From Eonycteris spelaea (Eukaryota > Chordata > Mammalia > Chiroptera > Pteropodidae): a DNA stretch of 64,000 nt. The notes below the pieces were generated by a model. That model made no database searches and had not been told where the DNA came from. It saw nothing but the letters and a program-made list of their open reading frames with translations. Positions 12,505 to 23,575 of this stretch are shown here, piece by piece. The translations under genes and the position numbers were made by a program. The first letter of the stretch is position 1. Each line of letters begins with the position of its first letter. Location of the stretch: positions 3,446,501 to 3,510,500 of the forward strand of contig PUFA01000072.1 of assembly GCA_003508835.1 (NCBI GenBank), given 5' to 3'.

Positions 12505-12735
12505 CCTTCTTAGAAATAGTATCATATAGTGACGAGCATATGGGTTTTAAATTCAGATGGCCTGGGTTCAATTTCTAGCACTGTTATTCTCTAACTGTGT
12601 GCCTTCGGACAAGTAATTTATCTTCATGAAGACTCAGTTTCCTCATCTGTGAAAAGGGATAATAATAATAATCTTTATTTCACAGGTTCTCTGTAATATA
12701 TGAAGTACTTATCATAGAGCCTGGCCTAACACGGG
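12505..12735 (+). repeat. MIR SINE, plus strand, nearly full length
   Basis: GGCCTGGGTTCAATTTCTAG, CTAACTGTGTGCC, CTCAGTTTCCTCATCTGTGA, a short (AAT)n stretch in the usual place, and ATCATAGAGCCTGGC are all in order. It is one of the most complete MIRs in the window. Confidence 0.92.
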
Positions 12736-13164
12736 CTCAAACTACAAGCTTGCAGACCCAGGTGGGTTAGGCAGTTAGATTTGGTTTGGTGTGGGAGACC
12801 TGCTGACCTCTCCTCTCCCTAATTCCACTTGCTGAGATGTCAGATTGGGAAGTCACAAATCTTCCTATCACCCTTTTTCCTTCTACACTCACCATTGTAA
12901 GTTTGAAAAAAACAAAAAACAAAAAGGCAGTAAGACTGTTCTAAAGAGAAATCCTTAAAAGCCCTTCTAAGGCCTCCTTGTCAGGCGAGTGCAAAGCTCT
13001 TGATCATCAGTTGAGCTGCCGGAGACAGACGGCTCACGGACCTTCCCATGCAGCCCCCCGCCCTTCCTCTGCAGTCAGTGCCCTCTATCTCCACACCACA
13101 CTTCTACTTCCATGGTCTCTATGAAGTCATGCCATTGTTCTAGGATGATAGCCCTCCAATAAAG

Positions 13165-13375
13165 AGCGTCTGAATGCCCATTCCTCCAGGGAGCCTGCCT
13201 GGATTGATCCCTGCTTTCCTTCATGTGCAGTTGGAATTCCCTTTGCCACCTGTCTGCCTCACACTGTCTTGGATCTTTGTTTATATTTTACTCCCTAGAG
13301 TTGTCGTCGTCAGTGTGTCTCAGACTGAACTCCTGGAGGGCAGGACCTTGGCTCTGTAATTTTCTGGGTTAACCT
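13165..13375 (+). mobile_element. LINE-2 3' fragment, plus strand
   Basis: CCTCCAGGGAGCCTGCCTGG upstream and CTGGAGGGCAGGACCTTGG downstream are hallmark blocks of L2 3' ends. The terminal tandem unit is not seen. Confidence 0.75.
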
Positions 13376-13899
13376 TTGATGATGGTGATAAGATGCATGG
13401 CTTCAAGGGGTGCTTTGATTTTGATGAGAGAAAATGAAAAGCCCTCAGAGGATCAGCAGGGGTTTCCACACCCACGCTCGCCTCCAGTTGGGGTACCCCT
13501 GCCCTAAGCTGCCACCGGTTCTGCTATTTCTACTCCACTCTCTCATTTCCTCCAAATCGCATACCTTGAAGCCAAGGCTCCCTGATTCACCTGGCCCTCA
13601 CTTGTTTATCTGTACCTATTTCTAGAGCAAGTACCTGTCTCAGATCCATCTTCATTACCATTAATCACCAGGTTCACCAGTCCGGCTCTATAGAGAACCA
13701 CTCTATCTCTGCATCTCGAGCTCTGAAGTTAAGCCCTCTCTGTTATCCACCCACCTGGACCAAGAGGTTGCTTGTCTGGCTGGGGAAGATGGTTTAAAGG
13801 GGCACCAGCCAGGTACGAGACATCACAACACATGGTTTGACACCACCCCTGCCCCCTTGCTTAGGACAGAGATGGTGTGGTAGCTCCAATGCTTGGTCA

Positions 13900-14337
13900 C
13901 AGTTCCTGGTCTTAGAGAGTGGCATACTTCTTGCCCTTGATTTTGGGCTCTGCCACATGACTTGCTTTGGCCAGTGAAATGTTAGTGGATGTGAAATAAG
14001 CGGAGACTAAAAAATGTGCCTGTGTGGCGGATCTTGCCCTTTTGTGCTCTGCTCTTGACATGAGAAGAGTGTCCTCTGGCTAGCTGCTGACCCTTCAGCA
14101 CGGGCCCCAGAATGGACAACTCAATGAGCATACCCGAGCCAACCCGCAGTGCGAAGCCAAGCCCGGCTGGACCATAGCTTGAAGCAAAGCACTCCTCGCC
14201 TGATTCACCCCAGATCAGCCCAACCCCAGCCACCTCCAAGATGGGTGAATAAGAGTGAATGATTTTTGTTTTAAGCCATTGAGATTTGGAGTAGTTTGTT
14301 ATGCAGCATTATTGTGGCAATAGCTAACTGAGGCAGG
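13900..14337 (+). mobile_element. ERVL/MaLR-like solo LTR, plus strand
   Basis: CTTGCTTTGGCCAGTGAAATG, a middle region with eroded promoter sequence, and the end TTTTAAGCCATTGAGATTTG followed by GTTTGTTATGCAGC and TAGCTAACTGAG match the order seen in mammalian MaLR-like LTRs. No internal region is present. Family is uncertain. Confidence 0.65.
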
Positions 14338-14400
14338 TAGGTTTCGTCTTGTTTGCCAGCTTTATTCAACTGGTAGAGATTGAGGACAGTGCGCCTCCGT

Positions 14401-14413
14401 GGGGGGGGGGGGG
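14401..14413. repeat. Poly(G) run, 13 G
   Basis: Uninterrupted G13 directly after CCTCCGT. Long G runs are rare in mammals and often mark length instability or assembly uncertainty. Confidence 0.9.
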
Positions 14414-17078
14414 ATGAAGGATTGTGAGATCAAGTTGGGCACAGCGTGAAAGGATTCCAGAGTCGATCAGTGATGTCTGCCATAGAAAGAGTAGTGCCAC
14501 AAGTGCCACATAGCTACTCCCCTGGGTCGAAAGCCTCTCCTCATAACTCCCCTTGGGGCCTCCCGAAGACAGGGCAGAACACAGGAATGCGACCCATGGA
14601 AAAGTCCTAATGTATGCAGGTAGGAGTAGAGGACACCTACTCTGGTGTCCGCAGAGTCATATCTCAGGCTATAATTAGTAGCAAAGGCACATACAGCGTC
14701 TTAGAAAAACGTACCTCTTCTGGGCGGAGGCAGCCTCAGGAATGCCGACTCGGTGAGTAGTTGGTCCTCTGTGGGGGTGGGAGTGGAGAGCAGAGGGCAG
14801 AAAGGTGTCTCTCCCTCGGGGTAGCTGTATTCCTTACTGGGATACGTGGCCTAACAAGCATGGCCTGGACTGAATGTCAGCCCCAACTCTCTCCCTTGGC
14901 TGAGCACTTTTCTACAGTGCACAGACTGGACCACTGTTCGTGGCAGGCTTACTGGCACAAGCCGGGATGGAAATAAAAGTAAAAGAGGAAACAAGATGTC
15001 AGTCCTGCCCAACTTCTTTGCTTTGGAGTTTTGAATGCGTCATCTTAGCATGATTTGACCTTGTGTTTCAGGCCCAAAGTGCTTATACATTCTGGGTAGC
15101 TGGAAGAATGGTTTAATTGAAGTGGATAAGCTTCCTACTAGACAAACATATTCCATTCCAAAGGAGGAAACTTCCACTCCACGGAATCTCTAGCTTGGAA
15201 ATGTTGGAAAGTGCTAAGCTGAGAACCAACTCCCTAAAATCTTTTGCCCACTCCTGCTTGTCAGGTACCTCGGAAAAGCAAACGTTATAGTGTAAAAGGA
15301 TCCTCTTCTGGAGGGTAACTGAAAACCCAAATAAAGACTGACCCTGGGAATTAGATTGCTCGAGTTTGAAGAGCCAAATAAAAAGGAGTCACATCTGGTT
15401 CCATTTTTCTCGTGGAATTATCTCACAATGACCAAGTAGGTCCTTTCCTGAGTATATAAATACAGAAGACACACACATGGTTGTTATCAAACAGTATTGT
15501 GCAAAATTAAATTGGCTACTTTACGGTGAACTGGAGAAGAATGGCAGGCATTTCAAACACATGCGTTTCTTTTTGCTGGGTCTGGAAGCAATCGCTCATG
15601 AAGACAGCTACTTTATCTCCTAGAGTGTGGACCAGCATAGAAGGAACATCAGGTTGGGTTAAAATCAGTGACATGGTCAAACCTGCAATGAACCTGAGGT
15701 TCGCAGAGTCCCGATTGCCTGATTATTTGGGGGCAGGTCGTCTGAGCGAATGACAGAAATCACCTCCTCCCCAAGCCGGTCTTTAGCACAAGGTCTCTAA
15801 TGTGCTGACCATATGTGAACTTAAGGCCAAAGGGAATGGACTTCCTGGGCTTTTTCAGTTATCTTTTGGTCTCAGAGTCTTACTGCATTGTCGCTACCTG
15901 GCTCCCATCCCCAGATTTTTCTGGGGAATGTGCAATAGATGGGAAGCAGAAATAAAGGAATGACCCCGAAGCCCTAGCTGTGGTGAGCCTTGAACTTGCT
16001 CCATATTGAGCCAGAGGAGGGAATGATAAGGGGTGGTGGGATGGAGTGCGGGGGAGGGGACGGATCTTCCCAGCCAGGCATTTCACTGACACTATCATCA
16101 TCCAAAGGAACGTGAAGCCTTCCACACACGAAGTTTCCCACAGGACCTGTCTGAGCAAAAGGATGGTGGTGGGAGGTGGAAGAGACGATGAACTGTGAAG
16201 CAGTAAAAAGTTACGAGGTTGGGAGAGGGAGAGGGTCCGTGAAATCGTTTCCCCTACCACCCTGCCTGGGACTTCCCAGATGTTCTCGTTTTTATAGGCT
16301 GGGTCAAAGGGTGCGAAGCTTGCACGTAATGGGGATTCATGAATGGTGTGTAAGGGGGCCAAAAAGGAAGAGCCCTGTGAATTACCCCAGGGATGGGAGC
16401 GGCGTCCTTGTCCAAAATGTCCTTCTCCTTACCCTTCCTGTGTCCGAGTTTACCGTCCCGGTGAGATTTTGGTGTATCCCCAGTCTTCCAACCCAATTCT
16501 CATGCAATCGAAACAGTCCCAGGCTCTTGCTCATTGCCTCCCGGAGCACGGTTCGGTGAAGACTACTGTTGAGAACGCCAGCAGTCTCTTAGAGTAGGTG
16601 AATCTGGTTTGAATCCAGTTCTTGGGAAGGTACTTCTGGCATGGATACTCTTTGTAACTTTCAAAGAAGGCCGTATCTAACAGGAGAAAGAATTGGGGTG
16701 GGGGGTGGGGGAGGGTCTTTTCTTCTGTTTCTTTCCAGAGGATCCAGCTGGCTAAAGAGGGTCCACCCTTGAAATAAAAAGGGGGAAAAAAATAGAAATG
16801 TGTCATAGGAACTCTGGGGAAATAATAATGTGCCCACTCCCTTGCAATTGGAAGGTAGGAGACATGGAAAAAATTGATTCATTACAGTTCAGACTTCTCT
16901 GAAAAAGTCCTGGTGGGGTGTTTGAAAGAAGAAACCTATTTTACGGGATGGAGTTTTCCATTTCTAGTGGCCAGAGGTAGGTGTGGTAATGGGAACAGCA
17001 TGGGGTTCTTTAGGTGAGGTGATATAAACTGGAAACCTAAGTGTACCATTCTCTTAGCAGTCTGGTTTGGGGTGGTTT
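14414..17078. other. Unique non-coding stretch
   Basis: No gene or interspersed repeat recognised. A G-rich patch (GGGTGGGGGGTGGGGG type) lies near 16695-16715. Open frames of up to 160 codons lack recognisable domains. Confidence 0.4.
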
Positions 17079-17086
17079 AAAAGTCA
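17079..17086. repeat. L1 target-site duplication, left copy
   Basis: AAAAGTCA at 17079-17086 recurs at 17647-17654 directly after the A-rich tail. It sits in a TTTAAAA context, typical of the L1 endonuclease nick. Confidence 0.7.
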
Positions 17087-17646
17087 CCCTCATACACTCC
17101 TGGTGGGACTGCAAATTGGTACAGCCACTATGGAGAACAGTATGGAGGTTCCTCCAAAAACAATCAATCTACCATATGACCCAGCAATCCCTCTACTGGG
17201 TATTTACCCCAAAGACTTGAAAATATCCAAAAAGATATTTGCACACCGATGTTCATAGCAGCATTATTCACAGGGGCCAGGACATGGAAGCAAACAAAGT
17301 GTCTTACAATAGATGACTGGCTAAAGAAGTACATATATACAATGGACTATTACTCAGCTATAAGAAGAGATGAAATAGTGTTATTTGCGATACCATGGAT
17401 GGACCTTGAGATCATCATGCTAAATGAAATAAGCCAGAAAGAAAAAAAAGGGTCAAAAATGTGGTGGCAGAAAGAAATCTAACTATGGGAGATAAACATA
17501 CAATGTAAAAAATATATATATATATGTATACATATATATATATATATGCCTTACTATTCAAATGTACAACTGAAACTTACTGAATTTCATTAACTAATGT
17601 CACCATAAAAAAATTAAAAAATGAATAATTAAAATCAAATTTTAAA
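17087..17646 (+). mobile_element. 5'-truncated LINE-1, youngest copy in the window
   Basis: It begins within the C-terminal part of ORF2 and runs through the 3' UTR to an A-rich tail. The conserved ORF2p block PYDPAIPLLGIYP is readable, then, after a frameshift near 17249, the block DYYSAIRRDEI. The 3' UTR includes a TA-rich microsatellite (about 17508-17548), followed by ACTGAAACTTACTG and TTAACTAATGTCACC. An 8-bp target-site duplication flanks it. It is non-autonomous because of the truncation and the frameshift. The terminal sequence resembles the 3' ends of bat L1s (recollection, not a search). Confidence 0.92.
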
Positions 17647-17654
17647 AAAAGTCA
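17647..17654. repeat. L1 target-site duplication, right copy
   Basis: AAAAGTCA following the A-rich L1 tail, matching 17079-17086. Confidence 0.7.
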
Positions 17655-17912
17655 GCAGCTGAAGAACTGGTGGAGAAGGATGCAATCCGCTAATGTGACC
17701 ACAGACAAGCAGCAGTCAACCTCGGAGTCCTAGACTCCACATAACACTCAGCAAACGTCCCTTCGAAAGCTCTGGCCAAGGGCATGAGTCTGGAACTGGC
17801 CCTACTTATGATCGTTAAGTGCACTCCACTTCCGTGTTTTACTTTAGGGATAGTCCTGAGGTTCCTTGCGTTTGCTTTTTCCCATCTGAGGAAAAAAAAA
17901 AACAAAATGGAC

Positions 17913-17963
17913 ATGATAATGCAGCTCATGCTGTTCTGAGTGCGAATTCATCAGCGCTTTCAT
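17913..17963 (+). repeat. Copy 1 of an unassigned ~50-bp direct repeat
   Basis: Starts ATGATAATGCAGCTCATGCT, continues through GAATTCATC and ends GCTTTCAT. A copy with only a handful of differences lies at 20188-20240. In both cases an A run lies a few bases upstream. It does not match a repeat family I know. Confidence 0.7.
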
Positions 17964-18929
17964 GTTTGCTATCTGTCAAGAGCCGGAAGCCTCTTCAGCC
18001 CGGAATGCACTCTACAGCTATGGGTCAGAACCCATAGGTTCTAAGTTAAAGAGAAGGAACAAGCAGGAAAAGAGTGATGGACCAGAGTGAGGATCTGACA
18101 GGAGCCTACGCCGGGGTGGCATTGGGGGTGGGGATGGACCGTCCAGTGAACTGCCCAGCACCTGGCCCCAGCACTGTCCAGACTGATGCCCTCCCTAGCC
18201 TCAGCAGTGGCTGCCGTCCTTGCCCTTCTTGCCTCACATTTATCTCCATGAGATGAGTCTAAAGTGGGTTACTACAATACCTCAGTCCAAAGAAAGCGGG
18301 AAACTGTGCCTGACAAGCGTTTAAATTGCCCAGGCAACTTGACGCTGCTCTAAGAGCTAGAGGACTTAAAGCTTGGTAAACTGCAGCAAGACAATGGCCA
18401 GGTTATCCCACTTCATTTCGTCAGCCTCTTCTTCGCATGAGTTCGCGAACACTAACTTGGTGCAATTGCAGGTGTCGAAGAAGGACTTGGATTTTTCTAA
18501 ACATTTACAATTCTCTTTTATGTATGCAGTCAGAAAATGGGTAAGGAAATCGAACGTGTAAATCTTTGAGCAAACGCGTGTGTCAGGGAGATGCCAGACT
18601 CGCTTCGGAGGATCGGATTACCATGAAAGGCACCCAGAGAGGAGAAAGGAGAAAGAATTTCCAAACATCACTCACTGGCCCCTCACACCTGAAGCAGAGG
18701 CCACTGTAGGAAGAGGCGGGCTTGTCCTGAGAGCCAATGGGATGCCTGGTCTTGCAGGGGCAAAGATGAATGATGTTCTTGAAGGTGGGGCAGGCCTCAC
18801 ATTACCTGGTTAAAAAAAAAAAAATCGTCTATTAGAATGGTGGAGGAGAATTGCGTCTGGTTCTTCTGTCTCTCCGATCTTGAAGCTGGAGTCACGGATT
18901 TCTATTTCCTTTAGACACATCGCCATAAT

Positions 18930-19915
18930 GAACTGAATCTTCTCTGGAACCTCGAGAAGACAGACTCAGCAAAAACTATGACATTGATCGAATCTGTCTT
19001 TCTCTCTGCTACTCCTGTAATAATCAAATAGAAAGTATAATGAATATCAATGGAATATAAAGCTCTAGGAATAAATTTAATAAGACTCGTGCAGCACTTA
19101 TGTGAAGAAAGTGCATACCTTGTATAGAGGAACATAAAGGTGACTAAAAAGAGAGACTTCTTTTGTTTTAGATAAACAGATAATAATATTAAGAAATCCT
19201 TTCTCCATAAGTTATTCTGAAAACTTAACCCAACACTAATTAATATTTCAACGAGAAGTTTGGGTACTTGATAACATAATTCTAAATTCATTAGGAAGAG
19301 TGGAAAGGTGAGAATAAAATCCTTTAGGAAAATCCTTAAAAAGAAGGAAGACAAGGAGGAACTAGCCCTCCCAGAAAACAAAGCATGTTATAAAATTAGT
19401 GATTTAAACCATGTCATAGGAAAAGAAAACACAGTGAAACAGGTTAGAGATTGCAGAACTATACCCATGTAAATTTCAGAATTCAGTATATGATAAAGGA
19501 TATTTTCAAATGAGTGAGACAAAAATAATTTGTTGAACACTATTGGGACAACTGGCTGGTCGGTTGGAAAAAAAAAATCATCCTCCCAAATAAATTCCAG
19601 ATGCTTTAAATGTAAAAAATAAAATATAAAATACTAGAAGAAAGCACGGAATAATATTTGTATAATCTTTGGATGCAAACTTCTAGGAATGGCACAAAGC
19701 TATAAACAATAAGGAAAAAGATTGGAACGTGTGACAACATAAAAATTAAAAACTTCTGTACAACAAACATCATAAACAAAGTGAAAAATAAAACACAAAT
19801 AGGAAAAATATTGAGGACACATGTCAGAGGGTTAAAATCCCTCATAAAGAAAACTTCTTACTAATAAGAAGCCAAATGACCCATTAAAACTGTACATGCG
19901 TATCAGGCATCATGA
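18930..19915 (+). mobile_element. Ancient LINE-1 ORF2 fragment, plus strand
   Basis: A-rich sequence with L1 ORF2 layout: GCTCTAGGAATAAATTTAAT near 19062, a run of short A-rich blocks, then AAAATTAAAAACTTCTGTAC near 19741 and AGCCAAATGACCC near 19870. Stops occur in all frames. The edges are approximate. Antisense frames in this region (such as 18911-19381) are by-products. Confidence 0.75.
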
Positions 19916-19993
19916 TTGATAAAATAGCTTCAAACATGGATTGTCAGTCAAAACAATATTTGGGGCAGACTTACAGTAAAAAAGAAAGAAAAA

Positions 19994-20014
19994 CCACACA
20001 CACACACACACACA
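19994..20014. repeat. (CA)n microsatellite, short
   Basis: About ten uninterrupted CA units next to an A-rich stretch at the end of the ancient L1. Confidence 0.9.
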
Positions 20015-20187
20015 ACTATTTATCGTTTGTCTAAAATTCCAATTTAATTGGGTACCCTGTATTTTTATCTGCTCAAGCTGTAGCTCTATTTCAGACACGT
20101 TATCTCATTTTGGCACTGCAGTAACTCAGGGAGGTAGAGAAGGAGAGTCTGGTTCACTCCTCCAATCTGGAAAAAAAAAAAAAAGAA

Positions 20188-20240
20188 ATGATAATGCAGC
20201 TCATGCTTTTCTGTGTGTGAATTCATCGACGCTTTCATTT
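20188..20240 (+). repeat. Copy 2 of the unassigned ~50-bp direct repeat
   Basis: Partner of 17913-17963. ATGATAATGCAGCTCATGCT is identical except that the second copy continues with TTTTC where the first has GTTC. Similarity stops abruptly after GCTTTCAT. Confidence 0.7.
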
Positions 20241-20344
20241 GCTTAGTACAGTGGCAGAAGGGAATTGGGTAACGTATGTACAGCACCCGGCGCAGGACCC
20301 GTCATCTGCGGAGTAGTCGATACAGGTGCTGGTTTGTCTTTCCC

Positions 20345-20465
20345 TTTCATTTACATCGGGCTCACCTTACAAGTGTGAAAACCGAGGTTCAGAAATGGGA
20401 AGTGACTGGCCCAAGGTCACCCAGCGAATCGGCCAGAACTGGTTCCTGTGCTCAGGCCAAACCAC
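20345..20465 (-). repeat. MIR SINE, minus strand
   Basis: Reverse MIR pieces: GAAAACCGAGGTTCAGAAAT, CTGGCCCAAGGTCACCCAGC and GGCCAGAACTGGTTCC. Confidence 0.8.
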
Positions 20466-20638
20466 CGTATTCCCTGCTCACCCCTACCCGCTGTCCACTG
20501 CCTCCCTTGGTCCTGAAGGGACTCTCTTAAGTTTTGTTCTTGGGTCCTACTGAGCCTGATCTCCTTTTCTGTTCCCCAGGTGTGTGACCTTTGCTCTCTA
20601 CCCAGCCTATCAATCTGATAACCTAACTGGTGCCAGAA

Positions 20639-20787
20639 CAGTGGTTCTCCATCTTGGATGCTGACTAGAATGCTCAGACCACATCAGAACAATTAAACCA
20701 GAACGCTGGGGACAAAACCTGGGCATCAGTATTTCTTTTAAAGCTTCCCAGGGGAATTCTGGTCTGTCGGGATTGGGAATCACAGTG
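20639..20787 (+). mobile_element. MER20-like hAT DNA transposon relic
   Basis: The left terminus is CAGTGGTTCTCCATC and the right terminus is GGGAATCACAGTG, an eroded inverted pair. The middle reads CATCAGAACAATTAAACC and GGGCATCAGTATTTC, the MER20 order. I see no clean 8-bp duplication. Confidence 0.7.
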
Positions 20788-20849
20788 CTAGAGTACTCAC
20801 GGCTGATCTTGACATTGTAAAATGTGTGCCTCCGGGTTGATCTAGCCTA

Positions 20850-20952
20850 ACTCTCTCACTGTATAGATGAGGAAACTGAGGTTGAGAGAGAGAAAATGAC
20901 TTGACTTGAGTGGCCCAGCAGATCAGAGAGGCAAAGTGGAGAGCAGAACCCA
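20850..20952 (-). repeat. MIR-like fragment, minus strand
   Basis: GTATAGATGAGGAAACTGAG, then GACTTGACTTGAGTGGCCC and GAGCAGAACCCAGGAC form a diverged reverse MIR core. Confidence 0.65.
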
Positions 20953-22640
20953 GGACGTGTCATTCTTGGTCAGGTGTTTCTTCTGTTGTAGTGTGTTCAG
21001 ATAGTTTTGGTTCTTCTCCAAGCACATACAACCTTTCTTTTCTCAGGCACCTTCAGCCACAGAAAAAGTTTAGGGTTCGGGTCTCGGTTACAGAAGTATT
21101 TGACTGCAGCGCTCAGTCCTACCCCACAAGTTTTGTTCCATGATTTGAATTCTATCCACCCATTTCCTCCCTTCTCAGTCCTCAGCTTGGTCCATGGTCA
21201 CCATTTTGGAACTTTCCCTCAAGTGGGCAGTGGCGGACATTTCTCCCTTTGCTCTGACGTGTCCCTGGTCCTGAGGCCAGCCACGGCTCCCTCAGGCAAT
21301 GGCCGTTGCACGCCAGTGGCCAAAGCTCCTGTTCAGTATCCTCTTCAGACTAAAAGCTCTTCATCCAAACTTACCTGTTCTGTTTACACTCAGGATGATA
21401 CTACTAAGTGAGAGGAACTAAGCTGATGAGCTAATTTGCCTTGGATATTAATCAATGTTCATTGTTAGCCTTAGAATAAAATCATAAATATAATAATAAA
21501 ATAATAATAAAATTTTTCTGCTTCCTCTTTACTCACTAGCTGTTTTCCTGCTCAGAAAACCTATCTGGGGCCTTGTAGTCAGAGTCTAGGAAAAACATGT
21601 ATGTATTTCCATTAACAATAAAATATGTATTTATTTTCACTAAGCAATAAAATGTATCTTTCTTTTAACAAGCCTCTGATGGAAACTTGGTACATCCTTC
21701 AGTTATAACTCCAGGCCACAAACCATAGTCCTGTTAGTGGTATCTGTTACTTTATTACCTGCAAAGTGAATAACTCTTTCAGAGTTATTGACGTTCATCA
21801 CTACTCTGAAATTACGGTTAAATATTCAATCTGCCACGAGAGTTTCTTAATGTACTGATAATAGGTACACAGAGCACTCTCGCCTCAATTTAACAATATT
21901 TCGATAACTGTTTCTCAGTGTCATTGGTTTCCTTTGTAATCTTATGTGTTTTACTTTCTGTGTTTAGACACATTTGGATCATTTGAAAGTGTTATTCCAA
22001 GAAGGCCTCCACGGCAGAAAAGCGGTCCGGAAGCCCTGCGCCAGCATCACTGGGTGCCACGCCCACGCAGGGATGACCCTTTGGAGCCTGTTAAGTTCCA
22101 TCAGTACCCGCCGCCTGCCTGGGCCCGGTCTGCGTCATTGGCTAAGTCGGGTCAGGCAGGGCTGGTGGAAAGTTGGGCCCTTCTTAAAAGCTCGCCGTAG
22201 GAGATTTGTCATCTTTGGGGCAGCGCCATTTGTTTGAGAGTCCAGCTTTCTCCACTGCCTTCAGGGAATTACGTATTCAAGACGTACAACCGGCAAGCAT
22301 GAGTCAAAGCTCTTTTGGAAGGCGAGGAACAGAAATCTATTCACCCCAGCTCCGAGCGCGGCCTGGAGCACTGACCTGGAGTCCTCAGGAAAACAGAGCA
22401 CAGCGCGGCGCCACCCGGGGAGTCGGGAGCTGCCCAACACCCAGGCACTGTCGTCCCACAGCCCGCGGGAGCTTCCTGCGTGCGGCTGCTGTCTGCGCAT
22501 CTGTGCCATTCTCCTTTCGGACCTCTTCTGTTTTCTCTTCCGAACTTCTCTCCCATAACTTCAGCTCTCACTTGAGCCCTGATACTCCGTGGCCTTGCAG
22601 CCCGGCTTCTCACAGCTAACTGGCCGTGAAGTTTCTAGGG
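20953..22640. other. Mostly unique sequence, no supported gene
   Basis: An (AATAA)n-rich patch lies near 21480-21512. A splice-acceptor-like site (GTTTTACTTTCTGTGTTTAG, ending at 21967) precedes a frame open to 22200, and 22340-22510 is moderately CpG-rich, but neither is enough to call an exon or promoter. Confidence 0.4.
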
Positions 22641-22649
22641 CACACACGT

Positions 22650-23075
22650 ATCTGGTTCTCCTCTTCTTCTAGGTTCTTGGAAAGATTACACGTCCCTAGC
22701 CACTGCAGTCAGGTAGGGTCGTGTGACTAGTTCTGACCGATGGGCTGTGAGAGGAAGGAGGTAGGTGTCAGCTTCCATTCAGAGCAGTTAAAAGCCAGGG
22801 TGAGACCCTTCCGGGGTTTCTTTTCCTGCCTGGTGAACCCCGAAGCCTCACGTGGCAATGCAGTGAACCTCTGTCATAAGATGGGTGAACCTCCGTCAGC
22901 CTGGAGCCTGAGGGAGTCTGTGGAACAAACTCTTGGTCACCCCACCCTCGACACCTGGCACTGTCATGTGATGCCAGGAATGAGCCCTGAGCAAGAAATA
23001 CACTTTTTCTCATCCACTAAGACTTTAGAGTTATTTATTACCATGGCCTGTCTTATCCTCCCCTGACTAATAGAC
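22650..23075 (+). mobile_element. Ancient LTR-like repeat, plus strand
   Basis: Resembles a MaLR/ERVL-type LTR: the GTCGTGTGACTAGTTCTGAC block, a variable middle, and an end near TTTATTACCATGGCC and CTGACTAATAG. It is strongly diverged, and the family is not assigned. Confidence 0.5.
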
Positions 23076-23356
23076 TGTCTTCTCTTTAACTGTAAATTAT
23101 TGTGAGAATACCCTGGGTGGCCTGGCTTGCACCGGTCGTCCACCTCTGGTCCAGTAAGATGTAGCTGGGACAGAGATGATTGAAACACCACTTCAGAGAG
23201 ATGAGTCTGTGGGAGGGAAATATTGCTATTTTAAGAGGCAGCATCCAGTCTTCAGGGAGAAATTCAGTCATCATGGAGGGAAGGGGAATACAGGGCCCAT
23301 GGGTTAAAGTAGCCTGGAATCATTCTGATGGTTGTGCTTGGTGTATAACTTATATC

Positions 23357-23575
23357 CAGGGTTTCGCAACAGCGGCACTATTGACACTTAGAGTAAATAA
23401 CTCTTCGTTGTTGGAGCCTGTTCTGCACTTCGTGGGATGTAAACAGTATCCCTGGCCTTTAACGAACAGATGTCAGAAACTCAGTCTCCCTGCCACCCTA
23501 AGTTATGACAATAAAAAGTGTCTCTGTTGCCAGCTTCCCCTGGGGGACAACATTGCCCCCAGCTGGGAACTACTG
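23357..23575 (+). mobile_element. MER5A-like hAT DNA transposon, near full length
   Basis: Starts CAGGGTTTCGCAACAGCGGC and ends GGGAACTACTG. Between them, GGCACTATTGACAC, GGGATGTAAACAGTATCCC, GACAATAAAAAGTGTCTC and CATTGCCCCCAGC follow the MER5A order. It is non-coding and non-autonomous. The oppositely oriented copy at 57659-57863 belongs to the same family. Confidence 0.88.

Noticed and set aside
18911..19381. 156-codon minus-strand hydrophobic frame, membrane-protein-like
   Set aside because: It is the antisense of A-rich ancient L1 sequence, which gives Phe/Leu/Ile-rich frames by composition.
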